Shown one piece after another: positions 39,515-51,169 of a DNA stretch of 64,000 nucleotides. A model generated the notes under the pieces. The model worked only from the letters and a program-made list of their open reading frames with translations. It ran no database searches and had not been told where the DNA came from. The DNA is from Carboxylicivirga sediminis. GTDB taxonomy: Bacteria > Bacteroidota > Bacteroidia > Bacteroidales > Marinilabiliaceae. The stretch lies in the NCBI RefSeq assembly GCF_018156225.1, contig NZ_JAGTAR010000019.1, forward strand, positions 1 through 64,000. Direction: 5' to 3'. The position numbers and the translations under genes were made by a program. The stretch's first letter is position 1. The number at the start of each line of letters is the position of its first letter.

Positions 39515-39880
39515 TTAAAGTACTTCAGGCGCCAAGGATACGATTTTCATATATCCTTCCCTTACCTCACGGGCAACAGGACCGAAAATACGTGTTCCTC
39601 TCATTTCTCCGGCCTGGTTCAAAAGAACACAAGCATTTTCATCAAAGCGGATGTAGGAACCATCTTGGCGTCTAACTTCTTTTTTAGTGCGCACTACTAC
39701 AGCCTTGGTTACAGTACCTTTTTTAAGGTCACCACCAGGGATTGCGCTTTTTACAGTTACCACGATACGATCGCCTACTCCGGCATAACGCTTCCTTGTT
39801 CCTCCCAGAACACGGATACATAATACTTCTTTGGCTCCACTGTTATCAGCAACTGCAAGTCTAGATTCTTGTTGTATCAT
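39515..39880 (-). CDS. rplN: 50S ribosomal protein L14
   Basis: 121 residues: [19 protein letters not shown] at the start, [11 protein letters not shown] near the end. It sits three bases after rpsQ. Confidence 0.97.
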   Translation of the reverse strand: MIQQESRLAVADNSGAKEVLCIRVLGGTRKRYAGVGDRIVVTVKSAIPGGDLKKGTVTKAVVVRTKKEVRRQDGSYIRFDENACVLLNQAGEMRGTRIFGPVAREVREGYMKIVSLAPEVL

Positions 39881-39882
39881 GA

Positions 39883-40137
39883 TTACTTAGCTCTTTCTAG
39901 AATTTCAACTAATCTCCAACGTTTAGTCTTGCTCAAGGGACGAGTTTCCATAATTTTTACGGTATCCCCAATATTGCAGGTGTTGTCTTCATCGTGCGCG
40001 TGAAACTTTTTGGTCTTTTTCACGAACTTACCGTAGATGGGGTGCTTTTCGCGGATCTCTACAGAAACAACGATAGACTTCTCCATCTTGTTGCTTGCCA
40101 CAACACCAATACGCTCTTTTCTAAGATTTCTATCCAT
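39883..40137 (-). CDS. rpsQ: 30S ribosomal protein S17
   Basis: 84 residues, an OB fold with [17 protein letters not shown] and the [16 protein letters not shown] end. Confidence 0.97.
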   Translation of the reverse strand: MDRNLRKERIGVVASNKMEKSIVVSVEIREKHPIYGKFVKKTKKFHAHDEDNTCNIGDTVKIMETRPLSKTKRWRLVEILERAK

Positions 40138-40144
40138 CTCCTAA

Positions 40145-40342
40145 TTATTTTTCAGTTTGTTGCTTTTGACTCAAAATAGTCTTCAAGCGCGCAATGTTTC
40201 TACGAGTATGTCTAATCTGCATTGGATTTTCCAATGGCGAAGTAGCGTGGTTTAACTCCAACTGTTGCAAAGCAGCAGTTTCAGTTTCGATACGCTCAGC
40301 TATTTCGCTAACACTTAATTCTTTGATTTCTTCTACTTTCAT
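40145..40342 (-). CDS. rpmC: 50S ribosomal protein L29
   Basis: The start at 40342 (MKVEEIKELSVSEI) gives 65 residues, the family norm; the ATG at 40369 would overlap rplP. The HATSPLENPMQIRHTRRNIAR segment is typical. L29 lies at the exit tunnel. Confidence 0.94.
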   Translation of the reverse strand: MKVEEIKELSVSEIAERIETETAALQQLELNHATSPLENPMQIRHTRRNIARLKTILSQKQQTEK

Positions 40343-40346
40343 GTCC

Positions 40347-40778
40347 TTAAGCATTTGTTGATTCAACATAGTCTCTTCTCACAACGAACTTTGTAGTTAC
40401 CGGAAGCTTTTGAGCGGCAAGGCGCAATGCTTCTTTAGCTACTTCGTAAGGTACTCCTTCACATTCTAAAATAATGCGTCCTGGAGTAACAGGGGCCACA
40501 AATCCTTCCGGACTACCTTTACCTTTACCCATACGTACTTCGGCTGGTTTTTTAGTAATCGGTTTGTCAGGAAATATTCTAATCCAGATCTGTCCCTGAC
40601 GCTGCATGTAGCGTGTTACCGCGATCCTTGCAGATTCAATCTGACGACCTGTAATCCATTTACTCTGTAAGGCTTTGATACCGAAAGATCCGAACGCCAG
40701 TTCTTGCCCGCGTTGAGCTTCACCTTTCATCCGGCCCTTCTGCCTTCTTCTAAATTTTACTTTCTTTGGTTGTAACAT
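40347..40778 (-). CDS. rplP: 50S ribosomal protein L16
   Basis: 143 residues: [19 protein letters not shown] at the start; [27 protein letters not shown] is the signature. Confidence 0.97.
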   Translation of the reverse strand: MLQPKKVKFRRRQKGRMKGEAQRGQELAFGSFGIKALQSKWITGRQIESARIAVTRYMQRQGQIWIRIFPDKPITKKPAEVRMGKGKGSPEGFVAPVTPGRIILECEGVPYEVAKEALRLAAQKLPVTTKFVVRRDYVESTNA

Positions 40779-40808
40779 CGTTCCTAATCAATTAATGTGA
40801 AAGGAGAA

Positions 40809-41531
40809 TTACTTCTTATTATTTCTTCTTCTCGGACCTCTACCGCCACCTCGGTTTCCACCAGTGCCTTTTTCTTTGGTGTTGAATGCTGGAGATAAAT
40901 CTGGCTTACCATAAATTTCTCCTTTACAAATCCACACCTTGATACCAATCAGACCCATTTTAGTCAGGGCTTCTTCCTGAGCATAGTCGATATTAGCACG
41001 TAATGTATGCAGTGGCGTACGGCCTTCTTTATACATTTCGCTACGTGCCATCTCAGCTCCGTTCAAACGTCCTGAAATCTGAATTTTGATACCTTCAGCA
41101 CCCATTCTCATGGTAGAAGCGATGGCCATTTTAATGGCACGACGATATGCGATACGTCCTTCCACCTGACGAGCGATGTTTTTCGCTACAATAATAGCGT
41201 CCAACTCTGGTCTCTTTACCTCAAAGATGTTAATCTGAACTTCTTTGTCGGTAATTTTCTTAAGCTCCTCTTTCAGTTTATCTACTTCCTGTCCTCCCTT
41301 ACCAATTATGATACCTGGACGTGCAGTGAAAACGGTAATAGTAACCAATTTCAAAGTACGCTCGATAATGATACGAGAGATGCTGGCTTTAGCTAAACGT
41401 GCATTGAGGTACTTTCTGATTTTGGAGTCTTCTAATAGCTTATCGCCATAGTTCTTTCCTCCATACCAGTTAGAATCCCATCCTTTGATGATTCCTAACC
41501 TGTTACTAATTGGATTAACTTTTTGTCCCAT
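40809..41531 (-). CDS. rpsC: 30S ribosomal protein S3
   Basis: 240 residues. The KH domain has the [14 protein letters not shown] loop. A Gly/Arg-rich tail ([17 protein letters not shown]) extends the C-terminus. It lies at the mRNA entry site. Confidence 0.97.
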   Translation of the reverse strand: MGQKVNPISNRLGIIKGWDSNWYGGKNYGDKLLEDSKIRKYLNARLAKASISRIIIERTLKLVTITVFTARPGIIIGKGGQEVDKLKEELKKITDKEVQINIFEVKRPELDAIIVAKNIARQVEGRIAYRRAIKMAIASTMRMGAEGIKIQISGRLNGAEMARSEMYKEGRTPLHTLRANIDYAQEEALTKMGLIGIKVWICKGEIYGKPDLSPAFNTKEKGTGGNRGGGRGPRRRNNKK

Positions 41532-41538
41532 CTAGCTA

Positions 41539-41958
41539 TTAGTTTTCTTGTGTTTCACTTGATACTACTTTGCTTGCAACGCGCAACGTTACGTGGTTTG
41601 AACGCTTTCTGATACGGTGCGCACGACCCTGTGGAGCCGGACGTAAACGTTTCAAAATACGGCCTGAATCAACCGCGATCTCACTCACATACAAGTTGGC
41701 GTCTTCGATGCGAACACCTTCGTTCTTTTCTTTCCAATTAGCGATAGCAGAAAGCAACAGTTTCTCAACCCTTCTGGAAGCTTCTTTCGATGAGAATTTC
41801 AGCATATCCAGAGCAAGGTTCACCTCTTTACCTCGGATCATGTCGGCAACAAGGCGCATCTTCCGTGGTGAAGTCGGTACATTGCGAAGCTTTGCGAAGT
41901 AATCGGTCTTCTTGGCTTCCTTTATTTTTTCAGCTCTTATTCTTTTTCTTGCACCCAT
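41539..41958 (-). CDS. rplV: 50S ribosomal protein L22
   Basis: 139 residues. The long loop that lines the exit tunnel carries [19 protein letters not shown], the signature where macrolide-resistance mutations fall in other species; it looks wild-type. Confidence 0.97.
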   Translation of the reverse strand: MGARKRIRAEKIKEAKKTDYFAKLRNVPTSPRKMRLVADMIRGKEVNLALDMLKFSSKEASRRVEKLLLSAIANWKEKNEGVRIEDANLYVSEIAVDSGRILKRLRPAPQGRAHRIRKRSNHVTLRVASKVVSSETQEN

Positions 41959-41996
41959 TTTTTACTGTTTAAAGAATTTAAATATTGGCAGGCCAA

Positions 41997-42266
41997 TTAT
42001 CGTTTCTTATTACCTCCATGACCGCGGTATGTGCGGGTTGGGGCAAATTCGCCTAATTTGTGTCCTACCATATTTTCAGTAACATAAACCGGGATAAACT
42101 TATTGCCGTTGTGCACAGCAATAGTGTGTCCTACAAATTCCGGTGAAATCATAGAAGCACGTGCCCAAGTTTTAATAACTGATTTCTTACCTGACTCGTT
42201 CTGTGCCAGAACTTTCTTTTCCAGTTTAAAGTCGATAAATGGGCCTTTTTTTAATGATCTGCTCAT
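41997..42266 (-). CDS. rpsS: 30S ribosomal protein S19
   Basis: 89 residues with [15 protein letters not shown] and the signature [17 protein letters not shown]. Confidence 0.97.
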   Translation of the reverse strand: MSRSLKKGPFIDFKLEKKVLAQNESGKKSVIKTWARASMISPEFVGHTIAVHNGNKFIPVYVTENMVGHKLGEFAPTRTYRGHGGNKKR

Positions 42267-42286
42267 AATTCGTTTAAATTAACCGG

Positions 42287-43111
42287 TTATTTTTTTCTTC
42301 TTTCAATGATGTATTGACTAGAAGCCTTCTTAGGATGACGAGTCTTATAACCCTTAGCCAGTACTCCTGTACGAGATCTTGGGTGTCCTCCTGAAGAACG
42401 ACCTTCACCACCACCCATTGGGTGATCAACTGGGTTCATAGCCACACCACGTACTCGTGGACGACGACCCAACCAGCGGCTACGTCCAGCTTTACCTGAA
42501 CGCTCAAGAGCGTGATCTGAGTTACCTACTGCACCTAAAGTGGCACGACAAGTAGTCAGAATCATTCTTGTTTCGCCTGAAGGCAATTTAACAACCGCGT
42601 ATTTTCCATCACGAGCAGCCAACTGAGCAAAAGTACCAGCACTACGTGCCATTGTACCGCCCTGGCCCGGACGCAATTCGATGTTGTGAATAATGGAACC
42701 TAAAGGAATCTCGCTTAATGGCAAGCTGTTACCGATTTCAGGAGCAACCCCTGTTCCTGAAGCAATTGCTTGACCTACCTGCAACCCGTTAGGTGCAAGA
42801 ATGTACCTTTTTTCTCCATCAGCGTAAGCTAGTAATGCAATACGAGCACTCCGGTTTGGATCGTACTGAATTGACTCAACTGTTGCGTTAACACCGTCTT
42901 TATTACGCTTAAAGTCGATTACCCTGTATCTCCTTTTGTGACCACCACCGATATTTCTAACGGTCATTTTACCGGTGTTATTTCTACCACCAGACTTCTT
43001 TAATGGCCTCAATAAGGACTTTTCTGGTGACGCTGATGTAATCGTATCAAACGCACCAATAATTTTGTGTCTCTGCCCCGGTGTTGTGGGCTTTAGTTTT
43101 CTTACTGCCAT
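42287..43111 (-). CDS. rplB: 50S ribosomal protein L2
   Basis: 274 residues; the peptidyl-transferase-proximal signature [22 protein letters not shown] is intact, including the essential His. Confidence 0.97.
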   Translation of the reverse strand: MAVRKLKPTTPGQRHKIIGAFDTITSASPEKSLLRPLKKSGGRNNTGKMTVRNIGGGHKRRYRVIDFKRNKDGVNATVESIQYDPNRSARIALLAYADGEKRYILAPNGLQVGQAIASGTGVAPEIGNSLPLSEIPLGSIIHNIELRPGQGGTMARSAGTFAQLAARDGKYAVVKLPSGETRMILTTCRATLGAVGNSDHALERSGKAGRSRWLGRRPRVRGVAMNPVDHPMGGGEGRSSGGHPRSRTGVLAKGYKTRHPKKASSQYIIERRKK

Positions 43112-43116
43112 TTTTA

Positions 43117-43407
43117 TTAGATATTGCTATAAAAATCAATAGTATCTCCTTCAGCTAATGTTACTACAGCTTTTTTGAAGGAATTTGTTCTACCAACAAT
43201 AACTCCACTTTTTGTGTAACGCGACTTTGATTTACCCGCGTATACCATTGTATTGACAGACTCAACACTTACGTTGTATAACTCTTCAACAGCGTCTTTG
43301 ATCTGCAGCTTGTTAGCTTTTTTATCAACAACGAATGCGAAGCGATTCAACTTTTCGCCAAGTTCTGTCATTTTTTCAGTTACAATCGGTTTAATAATAA
43401 CTTTCAT
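43117..43407 (-). CDS. rplW: 50S ribosomal protein L23
   Basis: 96 residues, with [16 protein letters not shown] and the basic loop [12 protein letters not shown]. It docks SRP and trigger factor at the tunnel exit. Confidence 0.96.
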   Translation of the reverse strand: MKVIIKPIVTEKMTELGEKLNRFAFVVDKKANKLQIKDAVEELYNVSVESVNTMVYAGKSKSRYTKSGVIVGRTNSFKKAVVTLAEGDTIDFYSNI

Positions 43408-43418
43408 GACGAGCCTCC

Positions 43419-44048
43419 TTATGCGTTAAACAGTTTACCGAATTCTTCTACAGAACTTTCTACTAACACCAAGTTTTTAGCTTTCATGATGTCATATGTA
43501 TTAAGTTCAGCTAATGTCACTACGTCAGCACGCTGAATATTGCGGGCAGAGCGGTAGATATTATCGTTAGCCTCTTTTAACACTAATAATGAGCGCTGAC
43601 CATTCATTTTCAGGTTAGCAATCATTGCAGCGTATTCTTTTGTTTTAGGCGCCTCAAAGTTGAAGTCTTCCAAAACAGTAATCATATGCTGCTGTGCTTT
43701 GTAGGCTAGCGCAGATTTACGAGCCAACTGCTTAAGTTTTTTATTCAACTTAAAACGGTAGTTACGTGGACGAGGACCAAATACACGACCTCCACCAACG
43801 AACACAGGAGACTTGATACTACCCGCACGGGCGGTACCTGTACCTTTTTGTTTTTTGATCTTACGAGTACTTCCTGCTATTTCTGCACGTTCCTTTGACT
43901 TATGAGTCCCTTGACGATTGTTAGCCAAGTATTGTTTTACATCAAGGTAAATGGCATGATCGCTGGGCTCAATTCCGAACACCGCTTCAGGTAATGTTAC
44001 CTTTCTTCCGGTTTCTTTTCCTTCTAATGTTAATACGTTCAGTTCCAT
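43419..44048 (-). CDS. rplD: 50S ribosomal protein L4
   Basis: 209 residues; the tunnel loop is marked by [23 protein letters not shown]. It overlaps rplC by one base. Confidence 0.97.
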   Translation of the reverse strand: MELNVLTLEGKETGRKVTLPEAVFGIEPSDHAIYLDVKQYLANNRQGTHKSKERAEIAGSTRKIKKQKGTGTARAGSIKSPVFVGGGRVFGPRPRNYRFKLNKKLKQLARKSALAYKAQQHMITVLEDFNFEAPKTKEYAAMIANLKMNGQRSLLVLKEANDNIYRSARNIQRADVVTLAELNTYDIMKAKNLVLVESSVEEFGKLFNA

Positions 44049-44665
44049 TACTTTTCAATAATTAGATATGAGCCTTTTGCACCCGGAACAGAACCTTTAA
44101 CCAAAATAAGGTTGTTCTCAGGAATTACTTTAATCACTTTCAGGTTTTCAACCTTTACTCTGTCACCACCGGTACGACCAGCCATGCGCATACCTTTGAA
44201 TACTCTAGCAGGGTATGATGCTGCACCAATAGATCCAGGAGCACGCAAACGGTTGTGCTGTCCGTGGGTAGACTGACCTACTCCACCAAATCCATGACGC
44301 TTAACTACACCTTGAAAACCTTTACCTTTTGAGATACCAGTGATATCAACAAAAGAGTTTTCATCGAAAAGGTTCACATCAACAGTTTCACCTAATTTGA
44401 ATTCGTTGTCGAATTCGTGGAATTCAACCACTTTACGCTTAGGTGCTGAACCGGCCTTTTTAAAGTGACCAGCTTCAGGTTTTGTTGTGCTTTTTTCCTT
44501 TTTGTCGTCAAACGCCAACTGTACAGCCTCGTAACCGTCAGTTTCCACAGTTTTGATCTGTGTAACTACGCAAGGGCCTGCTTCGATAACAGTGCATGGC
44601 ACATTTTTACCATCGGCACTGAAAACGGATGTCATTCCGATTTTTTTTCCAATTAGTCCTGGCAT
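44048..44665 (-). CDS. rplC: 50S ribosomal protein L3
   Basis: 205 residues; [23 protein letters not shown] is the family signature reaching the peptidyl-transferase centre, and the Gln after GVG is the methylation site in E. coli. Confidence 0.97.
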   Translation of the reverse strand: MPGLIGKKIGMTSVFSADGKNVPCTVIEAGPCVVTQIKTVETDGYEAVQLAFDDKKEKSTTKPEAGHFKKAGSAPKRKVVEFHEFDNEFKLGETVDVNLFDENSFVDITGISKGKGFQGVVKRHGFGGVGQSTHGQHNRLRAPGSIGAASYPARVFKGMRMAGRTGGDRVKVENLKVIKVIPENNLILVKGSVPGAKGSYLIIEK

Positions 44666-44685
44666 TGTTTAAACATTTAAGATTA

Positions 44686-44991
44686 TCACACTTTAATTTC
44701 TACTTCTACACCACTTGGCAATTCAAGCTTCATCAAAGCATCGATTGTTTTAGCTGTAGAGCTATAAATGTCAATCAAACGCTTGTACGATGATAATTGA
44801 AACTGCTCACGTGATTTCTTGTTCACAAATGTGGAGCGCAACACAGTGAAGATACGCTTGTGAGTAGGTAGCGGAATAGGACCGCTAACTACTGCACCAG
44901 TGCTCTTAACTGTCTTTACAATCTTCTCAGCTGACTTGTCAACCAAGTTATGATCGTAAGATTTAAGTTTTATTCTAATTTTCTGACTCAT
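44686..44991 (-). CDS. rpsJ: 30S ribosomal protein S10
   Basis: The start at 44991 ([15 protein letters not shown]) gives 101 residues; the ATG at 45003 adds four. It is S10/NusE, with a second role in antitermination. It is the first gene of the S10 group, directly after fusA, with no tuf gene between. Confidence 0.96.
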   Translation of the reverse strand: MSQKIRIKLKSYDHNLVDKSAEKIVKTVKSTGAVVSGPIPLPTHKRIFTVLRSTFVNKKSREQFQLSSYKRLIDIYSSTAKTIDALMKLELPSGVEVEIKV

Positions 44992-45009
44992 AGTGGAGAA
45001 CACTAATTC

Positions 45010-47121
45010 TTATAATAATTCTACTTTTCCTTTTGCTTCTTTTACTACTTCAATAGCAATCTGACGAGGTACTGTTGCGTACTCTAAGAATTCCATTGAA
45101 GAAGTGGCACGACCTGATGAAATGGTACGTAATGCAGTTACATAACCAAACATCTCAGCCAATGGCACCTTAGCTTTTACTACACGTGCACCAGCTTTTG
45201 ATTCCATACCTTCAACCTGACCACGACGCTTGTTAAAGTCACCGATGATATCACCCATGTACTCTTCAGGAGTCACAACTTCTACGCGCATGATAGGCTC
45301 CAATAACTGAGGCTTAGCTTGTGCTGAGGCTGATTTGAATCCCTGACGGGCACAAATTTCGAATGATAACTGGTCTGAATCGACAGCGTGGAAAGAACCA
45401 TCGAATACAGTTACTTTAAGGGCTTCTACTTCACTACCGCAAAGTACACCATTCAACATAGCTTCTTTGAAACCCTTCTCAATAGATGGTATAAATTCTT
45501 TTGGAATGTTACCACCTTTGATAATGCTTTCAAACTGAAGGCCGGTTTTACCTTCATCAGCAGGTCCCATGCGGAACTGGATATCGGCAAATTTACCACG
45601 ACCACCAGACTGCTTCTTGAATACTTCACGAAGCTCAACTTCCTGAGTAATGGTTTCTTTGTATGTTACCTGAGGCTGACCCTGGTTACATTCTACTTTA
45701 AACTCACGCTTCAAACGGTCGATTAGTACCTCAAGGTGAAGCTCACCCATACCAGAGATGACAGTCTGACCAGTTTCTTCGTTAGTTTGAACGCGGAATG
45801 TAGGATCCTCCTCGGCTAATTTACCAAGAGCTACACCTAATTTATCCATATCTTTCTGTGACAATGGCTCAACAGCAACACCAATTACAGGCTCTGGGAA
45901 ATCCATTGACTCAAGAACGATTGGGTTTTTCTCATCACAAAGTGTATCACCAGTACGGATATCTTTGAAACCAACACCGGCACAAATATCACCAGCACCA
46001 ATCACCTCGCGAGGCAACTGCTTGTTTGATTTCATCTGGAATAAACGTGAGATACGCTCTTTCTTATTAGTACGTGTATTTAATACGTATGAACCAGCTT
46101 CGATTTTACCAGAGTAAACACGCATAAAACACAAACGACCAACGAATGGGTCAGTAGCAATTTTAAACGCTAATGCTGATAAAGGAGCTTCTTCATCAAT
46201 ATCAAATGATACAGTCTCTTCAGTTTTTGGGTTAACACCCTCAATAGCATCAACTTCCAATGGACTTGGCAAGTATTGAACCACTGCATCCAACAAACGC
46301 TGAACACCTTTATTTTTAAAGGCTGAACCGCACATCATCGGCGTAATAGTTTGAGCAATGGTTGCCTTACGAATCACATCTAACATCTGCTCACGAGTAA
46401 TTGAATCTGGATCTTCAAAGAATTTCTCCAATAATTCATCATCGTGCTCAGCTACAGCTTCTACTAATTTACCTCTCCACTCTTCAGCTTCAGCTTTCAA
46501 CTCTTCTGGAATCTCTTGCAGTTCGTAACGAGAACCTAATTGCTCATCATCATACCAAACTACAGCTTTGTTTTCGATCAAGTCGATAACTCCGCGGAAA
46601 GTTTCTTCAGCTCCGATTGGAATTTGTAAAGGCACCGGGTTAGCACCTAACATTTCACGTACCTGACGTACTACTTCGAAGAAGTTAGCACCTGAACGGT
46701 CCATTTTATTTACAAAACCGATACGTGGAACATTGTATTTATTAGCCTGACGCCATACTGTTTCTGACTGAGGCTCAACGCCACCAACTGCACAGAATAA
46801 TGCAACAGCACCGTCAAGTACACGTAACGAACGCTCTACCTCTACAGTAAAGTCAACGTGACCTGGGGTGTCAATTATGTTGATTTTATTTTCAACACCT
46901 TCGTATATCCAGTTGGTTGTAACAGCTGCAGAAGTAATGGTAATACCACGCTCTTGCTCTTGCTCCATCCAGTCCATTGTAGCCGCACCATCGTGTACCT
47001 CACCAATTTTGTGAGTGATACCTGTGTAAAACAAGATACGCTCAGTAGTCGTTGTTTTACCGGCATCGATGTGCGCCATGATACCAATGTTTCTGGTCTT
47101 TTTAAGATCTGCCTTTCCCAT
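45010..47121 (-). CDS. fusA: Elongation factor G
   Basis: 703 residues. GTP-binding motifs [21 protein letters not shown] and NKMDR are intact, with domain IV signature GGGRGKFA-type ([19 protein letters not shown]). It drives translocation and, with RRF, recycling. The ordinary placement after rpsL and rpsG suggests it is the housekeeping copy. Confidence 0.97.
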   Translation of the reverse strand: MGKADLKKTRNIGIMAHIDAGKTTTTERILFYTGITHKIGEVHDGAATMDWMEQEQERGITITSAAVTTNWIYEGVENKINIIDTPGHVDFTVEVERSLRVLDGAVALFCAVGGVEPQSETVWRQANKYNVPRIGFVNKMDRSGANFFEVVRQVREMLGANPVPLQIPIGAEETFRGVIDLIENKAVVWYDDEQLGSRYELQEIPEELKAEAEEWRGKLVEAVAEHDDELLEKFFEDPDSITREQMLDVIRKATIAQTITPMMCGSAFKNKGVQRLLDAVVQYLPSPLEVDAIEGVNPKTEETVSFDIDEEAPLSALAFKIATDPFVGRLCFMRVYSGKIEAGSYVLNTRTNKKERISRLFQMKSNKQLPREVIGAGDICAGVGFKDIRTGDTLCDEKNPIVLESMDFPEPVIGVAVEPLSQKDMDKLGVALGKLAEEDPTFRVQTNEETGQTVISGMGELHLEVLIDRLKREFKVECNQGQPQVTYKETITQEVELREVFKKQSGGRGKFADIQFRMGPADEGKTGLQFESIIKGGNIPKEFIPSIEKGFKEAMLNGVLCGSEVEALKVTVFDGSFHAVDSDQLSFEICARQGFKSASAQAKPQLLEPIMRVEVVTPEEYMGDIIGDFNKRRGQVEGMESKAGARVVKAKVPLAEMFGYVTALRTISSGRATSSMEFLEYATVPRQIAIEVVKEAKGKVELL

Positions 47122-47146
47122 GACAATAATTTCTTAAATATTTAGA

Positions 47147-47623
47147 TTAAAATCTGAAGTGAGCAAAAGCACGGTTAGCTTCTGCCATTTTATGCATGTC
47201 TTCTTTCTTCTTGAAGGCAGCGCCTTCTAAATTGTATGCAGCAACAATTTCAGCAGATAATTTTTCTGCCATTGATTTTCCGCTACGCTTACGAGCGAAT
47301 AAAATCAAATGCTTCATGCCGATAGATACTTTACGGGTCGGACGAATTTCGGTTGGAACCTGGAAAGTAGCACCACCAACACGTCGGCTTTTTACCTCCA
47401 CCGAAGGAGTGATGTTTTCAAGTGCTTTTTTGAAATACTCCAATACTGGCTTTCCATCTTTTTCAGCTTTTTCAGCTACACGCTCCATAGCATCGTAAAA
47501 GATTTTGAAAGCGATTGATTTTTTACCATCATACATCATGTTATTCACAAACTGAGTAACAGTTGTATCATTGAATTTTGGATCTGGTAAAATAATCCTC
47601 TTTTTTGGTTTACTTTTTCTCAT
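47147..47623 (-). CDS. rpsG: 30S ribosomal protein S7
   Basis: 158 residues; the signature [22 protein letters not shown] is present. S7 nucleates the 30S head. Confidence 0.97.
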   Translation of the reverse strand: MRKSKPKKRIILPDPKFNDTTVTQFVNNMMYDGKKSIAFKIFYDAMERVAEKAEKDGKPVLEYFKKALENITPSVEVKSRRVGGATFQVPTEIRPTRKVSIGMKHLILFARKRSGKSMAEKLSAEIVAAYNLEGAAFKKKEDMHKMAEANRAFAHFRF

Positions 47624-47738
47624 CTCTTCTTTTGTTTACTTTGTTATCCTCTTGGCTGTCTTGACTAGTCTTCAATGCCATGCATTTACTCATCCAGTTA
47701 ACTAACCAAGTAAACAACGCACTTCACAATGTCTTTTT

Positions 47739-48122
47739 TTACTTCTTAGCAGCTTTTGGTCGTTTAGTACCATATTTTGAACGGCGCTGCGTACGTCCGT
47801 CAACTCCTGATGCATCTAATGCTCCACGTACTAAGTGATAACGCACACCTGGAAGGTCTTTTACCCTACCACCACGCACTAACACAATCGAGTGCTCCTG
47901 CAGGTTGTGTCCTTCTCCAGGGATGTAAGCATTCACCTCTTTTCCGTTGGTTAAACGCACCCTTGCTACCTTCCTCATGGCTGAGTTAGGCTTCTTTGGT
48001 GTAGTGGTATACACCCTCACACACACGCCTCGTCTTTGAGGACATGCATTCAAAGCTGGTGATTTACTTTTTTCCACCTGCTTGTTTCGTCCTTTTCTAA
48101 CTAACTGATGAATTGTTGGCAT
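47739..48122 (-). CDS. rpsL: 30S ribosomal protein S12
   Basis: The start at 48122 ([12 protein letters not shown]) gives 127 residues; 26 extra upstream residues in frame are spurious. Streptomycin-sensitive residues are kept: Lys in TTTPKKPNS and Lys in [13 protein letters not shown]. It is the first gene of the superoperon. Confidence 0.96.
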   Translation of the reverse strand: MPTIHQLVRKGRNKQVEKSKSPALNACPQRRGVCVRVYTTTPKKPNSAMRKVARVRLTNGKEVNAYIPGEGHNLQEHSIVLVRGGRVKDLPGVRYHLVRGALDASGVDGRTQRRSKYGTKRPKAAKK

Positions 48123-48168
48123 AAAATTTAAATATATTGCATTAAACAATTTCGTTCTAAACGGGGTG

Positions 48169-48176
48169 CAAAGGTA
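48169..48176 (-). promoter_or_regulatory. Proximal -7 box for the rpsL superoperon
   Basis: The minus strand reads TACCTTTG (TAnnTTTG consensus), 47 bases before the rpsL ATG. Confidence 0.6.
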
Positions 48177-48242
48177 CACTAATCCCTTGTAAAACCCCAC
48201 TGATTTTCAGCCTTTTTGACAACTTTAGACAAAAAAGCGCTG

Positions 48243-48250
48243 CAAAAGTA
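48243..48250 (-). promoter_or_regulatory. Distal -7 box for the rpsL superoperon
   Basis: The minus strand reads TACTTTTG, with a TTG about 22 bases upstream as a possible -33 element. Two promoters in tandem would suit a 29-gene ribosomal transcript. Confidence 0.5.
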
Positions 48251-48440
48251 CTAATTTTCAATGAAAAAAGAACAAGCCTTGCTTTATTTTTTTCTCAATC
48301 AATCTATATTTTCTCTCTAGAAAACAATTTGTTAGTCCTGGCAGCGGGAAACAATGAACATCATTCCCCCATTATCGACAAACAAGCCCTTGACAAACCA
48401 ATTTCATGCCATAATTTCGCTTATCAAAAATTATGAGAAT

Positions 48441-49994
48441 ATGAAGACGATAAACATGACACTTTTCCTGAGCTTACTATTTACTTATTCGAGTTCTTTT
48501 GCACAGGAACATATACAACGCGGACTAGCAACTATCAATCGAAATAGCCTTGAAGCGCAATTGACCTTTTTATCTTCAGACTGGTTTGAAGGGCGTGAAG
48601 CTACTACCAAAGGCGCATATATGGCTGCTGACTACCTGGCCTCATTATACCAGACTAACGGCCTTTTGCCATTTGTTGACAACAGCTATTTTCAGAAGGT
48701 ACCATTGCTGGTAGCCCACGAACCTCACAGCGCCACAATTTCACTTAGAACCAATGAACTTGAAGTAAAATATTCTTTTCCGGAGCACTTGAGAGCTGAA
48801 AGAGTACCCGCCTCATTTACAATTGATGCAGCGCCTGTTTGGGCAGGCTATGGCATTAACACAGGCAAGCTAAAAGAGGTAAATACAGCCAAGTGCAAAG
48901 GCAAAATAATGATCCGCTTAACTGGATTGCCAATAGCCGAAGAAGGCAGTCAACTTCAGCAAATACTCAGCCAACAAAACCAACAAGAATGGAACACTGT
49001 AAAAAAGCAAACACTGGAACAGTCGGAGGTAGTAGCCATCCTCGAATACGACATAAATGATCCAAACCTAAAGGCCTCCATTGTTGACACCCAAAATCAT
49101 AATGCCAATGCTGAACAATTGCTTGACAAGCGTTCATCGGGCATTTACCAGAAAAGCTTATATATGCCGGACGAACCTACAAAAGCCCCCTACCAACTTA
49201 AGGTGTCTAAAGCTATCATTGAAAGCCTCATCCCCAACTTTGAGCAATTCCTAAACAACTATCTGGCCGACCTGCAAAACTTAAGCATTAATCCCAAAGT
49301 CCAGCTCTCTGCCAGTTCCCTGAAACTTGAAGCCGAAGCACATGTGGAACTGAAACAATGCAATAATGTGATTGCCATGATTGAAGGCTCCGAAAAGCCT
49401 GAGGAAGTAATTGTTGTTGGTGCCCACTACGACCACCTGGGCAGTTACAATGGGTACATCTGGAATGGTGCTGATGATAACGGCTCTGGTGCTATTGGCG
49501 TTGCAGCCATCGCCAAAGCATTTATGGCGACTGGTTTACAACCCAAACGCACCATCATTTTCGCTAACTGGACAGCTGAAGAAAGAGGCTTATTTGGCTC
49601 GCGGTATTTTGTCAAACACTTCAAAGATATCGACAAAATAAAATACTACCATAATTACGACATGATTGGCAGAAGTTACAACTATGAACAACCCGACTCA
49701 GTTGTATCATTATTATATACTAAAGAATGGGCACAAGCAGAAACATTGTGCAAACAATACAACAAAGAGTATCAACTGGGCTTAAAAATTAACTACAGCG
49801 CATGGGATAATCCCACCAGTGGCAGTGACAATGCACCTTTTGCCCAAAAAGGCATTCCCATTATGTGGTTTCATACCGGTGGGCACGAATCATACCATAT
49901 GCCATCAGATCATGTTGACAGAATTGATTGGCAAAAGCTGGAAGCCATAGTAAAAACAAGCTTTCTGACTCTTTGGAACTTAGCTAACGAATAG
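48441..49994 (+). CDS. Secreted M28-family zinc peptidase
   Basis: The ATG at 48441 (MKTINMTLFLSLLF) opens a signal peptide ending SSFAQ; a longer frame from 48354 would hide it. The product is 517 residues. A PA-like inserted domain lies at about 125-270. The M28 core has zinc ligands in VVGAHYDHLG (His), NGADDNGSG (Asp), TAEERGLFGS (Glu pair), YDMIGR (Asp) and MPSDH (His). It should act as an aminopeptidase in the periplasm or outside. It is monocistronic, with the fabD promoter following. Confidence 0.88.
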   Translation: MKTINMTLFLSLLFTYSSSFAQEHIQRGLATINRNSLEAQLTFLSSDWFEGREATTKGAYMAADYLASLYQTNGLLPFVDNSYFQKVPLLVAHEPHSATISLRTNELEVKYSFPEHLRAERVPASFTIDAAPVWAGYGINTGKLKEVNTAKCKGKIMIRLTGLPIAEEGSQLQQILSQQNQQEWNTVKKQTLEQSEVVAILEYDINDPNLKASIVDTQNHNANAEQLLDKRSSGIYQKSLYMPDEPTKAPYQLKVSKAIIESLIPNFEQFLNNYLADLQNLSINPKVQLSASSLKLEAEAHVELKQCNNVIAMIEGSEKPEEVIVVGAHYDHLGSYNGYIWNGADDNGSGAIGVAAIAKAFMATGLQPKRTIIFANWTAEERGLFGSRYFVKHFKDIDKIKYYHNYDMIGRSYNYEQPDSVVSLLYTKEWAQAETLCKQYNKEYQLGLKINYSAWDNPTSGSDNAPFAQKGIPIMWFHTGGHESYHMPSDHVDRIDWQKLEAIVKTSFLTLWNLANE

Positions 49995-50046
49995 TCGAAA
50001 ATACAATTGGTGAAGTTTTTATTAGGAGCAAAGCAATTTTATGCTT

Positions 50047-50054
50047 TATCTTTG
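50047..50054 (+). promoter_or_regulatory. -7 box for fabD
   Basis: TATCTTTG matches TAnnTTTG, leaving a leader of about 170 bases before the fabD ATG. The leader holds a hairpin (GGCTC 50079-50083 with GAGCC 50095-50099, plus an inner CG/CG pair) and the inverted repeat listed next. Confidence 0.55.
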
Positions 50055-50164
50055 CCCAGATAAATTTAACACATTAATGGCTCTCGTCAACCGTGAGCCT
50101 TTGTTGTTTGCAGCATAAGGCACCTAATACCGGGATGAGTACCATTAAATATTTAAATTATTAA

Positions 50165-50215
50165 GCAGGTCACAAAAAACAACAATTATCGTTCTTAACA
50201 ACACTTGTGACCTGC
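50165..50215 (+). promoter_or_regulatory. Perfect 11-bp inverted repeat in the fabD leader
   Basis: GCAGGTCACAA (50165-50175) and TTGTGACCTGC (50205-50215) are exact inverses 29 bases apart, ending 18 bases before the ATG. No T tract follows. It could be an operator for a fatty-acid regulator or an RNA stem that controls translation. Confidence 0.5.
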
Positions 50216-50233
50216 AAAATAAAACAAACAGAT

Positions 50234-51124
50234 ATGAAAGCATTTGTATTTCCGGGCCAGGGTGCCCAATACGTTGGAATGGGTAAAGATATTTACGAAA
50301 ACTCACCAATGGCGAAGGAACTATTTGAAAAAGCAAATGAAATTTTAGGCTTCCGCATTACCGATCTGATGTTTGAAGGAACTGACGAAGACCTGAAACA
50401 AACAAAAGTAACACAGCCAGCTATCTTTTTACACTCTGTCATATTAGCCAAAACACTTGGCGACGCGTTTACGCCAGAAATGACAGCCGGACATTCACTA
50501 GGTGAATTTTCAGCTTTAGTTGCTGCAGGGGCTATGAACTTCGAAGATGGTCTTAAGCTTGTTTCACAACGCGCACAGGCGATGCAAAAAGCTTGTGAGA
50601 TTGAGCCATCAACCATGGCTGCAATCGTTGGTCTGGAAGATGCCATTGTGGAAGAAGTTTGCGAAAGCATTGAAGATATTGTGGTAGCAGCTAACTATAA
50701 CTGTCCTGGCCAATTGGTAATTTCAGGTTCAATTGCAGGTGTTGACAAAGCATGTGAGCTATTAACTGAAAAAGGAGCCAAACGTGCTCTTAAGTTACCT
50801 GTAGGTGGTGCCTTCCACTCTCCTTTAATGGAACCAGCGCGTACTGAACTGGCTGCGGCTATTGAGGCAACTGAATTCAACACCCCTGTATGCCCAATTT
50901 ACCAGAACGTAAACGCACAGGCTGTAACTGATCCGGCAACTATTAAAGAAAACCTGGTTGCTCAGCTAACTGCTCCTGTTCGCTGGACACAAACAGTGCA
51001 AAACATGATTACTGATGGTGTATCATCATTCACTGAAGTTGGTCCTGGTAAAGTATTACAAGGATTGGTGAAGAAAGTGGACCGCAAAATGGAAACTAAC
51101 GGTTTCAGTACTTACCAAGGCTAA
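50234..51124 (+). CDS. fabD: Malonyl-CoA:ACP transacylase
   Basis: The ATG at 50234 (MKAFVFPGQGAQYVGMG) gives 296 residues. Catalytic Ser in GHSLGEFSAL, the GQGAQ oxyanion loop, and His in GGAFHSPLM are present, with GPGKVLQGL at the end. It loads malonate on ACP for fatty-acid synthesis. No other fab genes are adjacent; it has its own promoter and terminator. Confidence 0.95.
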   Translation: MKAFVFPGQGAQYVGMGKDIYENSPMAKELFEKANEILGFRITDLMFEGTDEDLKQTKVTQPAIFLHSVILAKTLGDAFTPEMTAGHSLGEFSALVAAGAMNFEDGLKLVSQRAQAMQKACEIEPSTMAAIVGLEDAIVEEVCESIEDIVVAANYNCPGQLVISGSIAGVDKACELLTEKGAKRALKLPVGGAFHSPLMEPARTELAAAIEATEFNTPVCPIYQNVNAQAVTDPATIKENLVAQLTAPVRWTQTVQNMITDGVSSFTEVGPGKVLQGLVKKVDRKMETNGFSTYQG

Positions 51125-51169
51125 AAATAGTTCGTTAGTTCATTTGACTAATAAATTTATAGATATAAC

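Noticed and set aside
45010-48122. Absence of tuf between fusA and rpsJ
   Set aside because: In Bacteroidota tuf is usually elsewhere (near rplK and rpoB), so the gap is normal and not a deletion.
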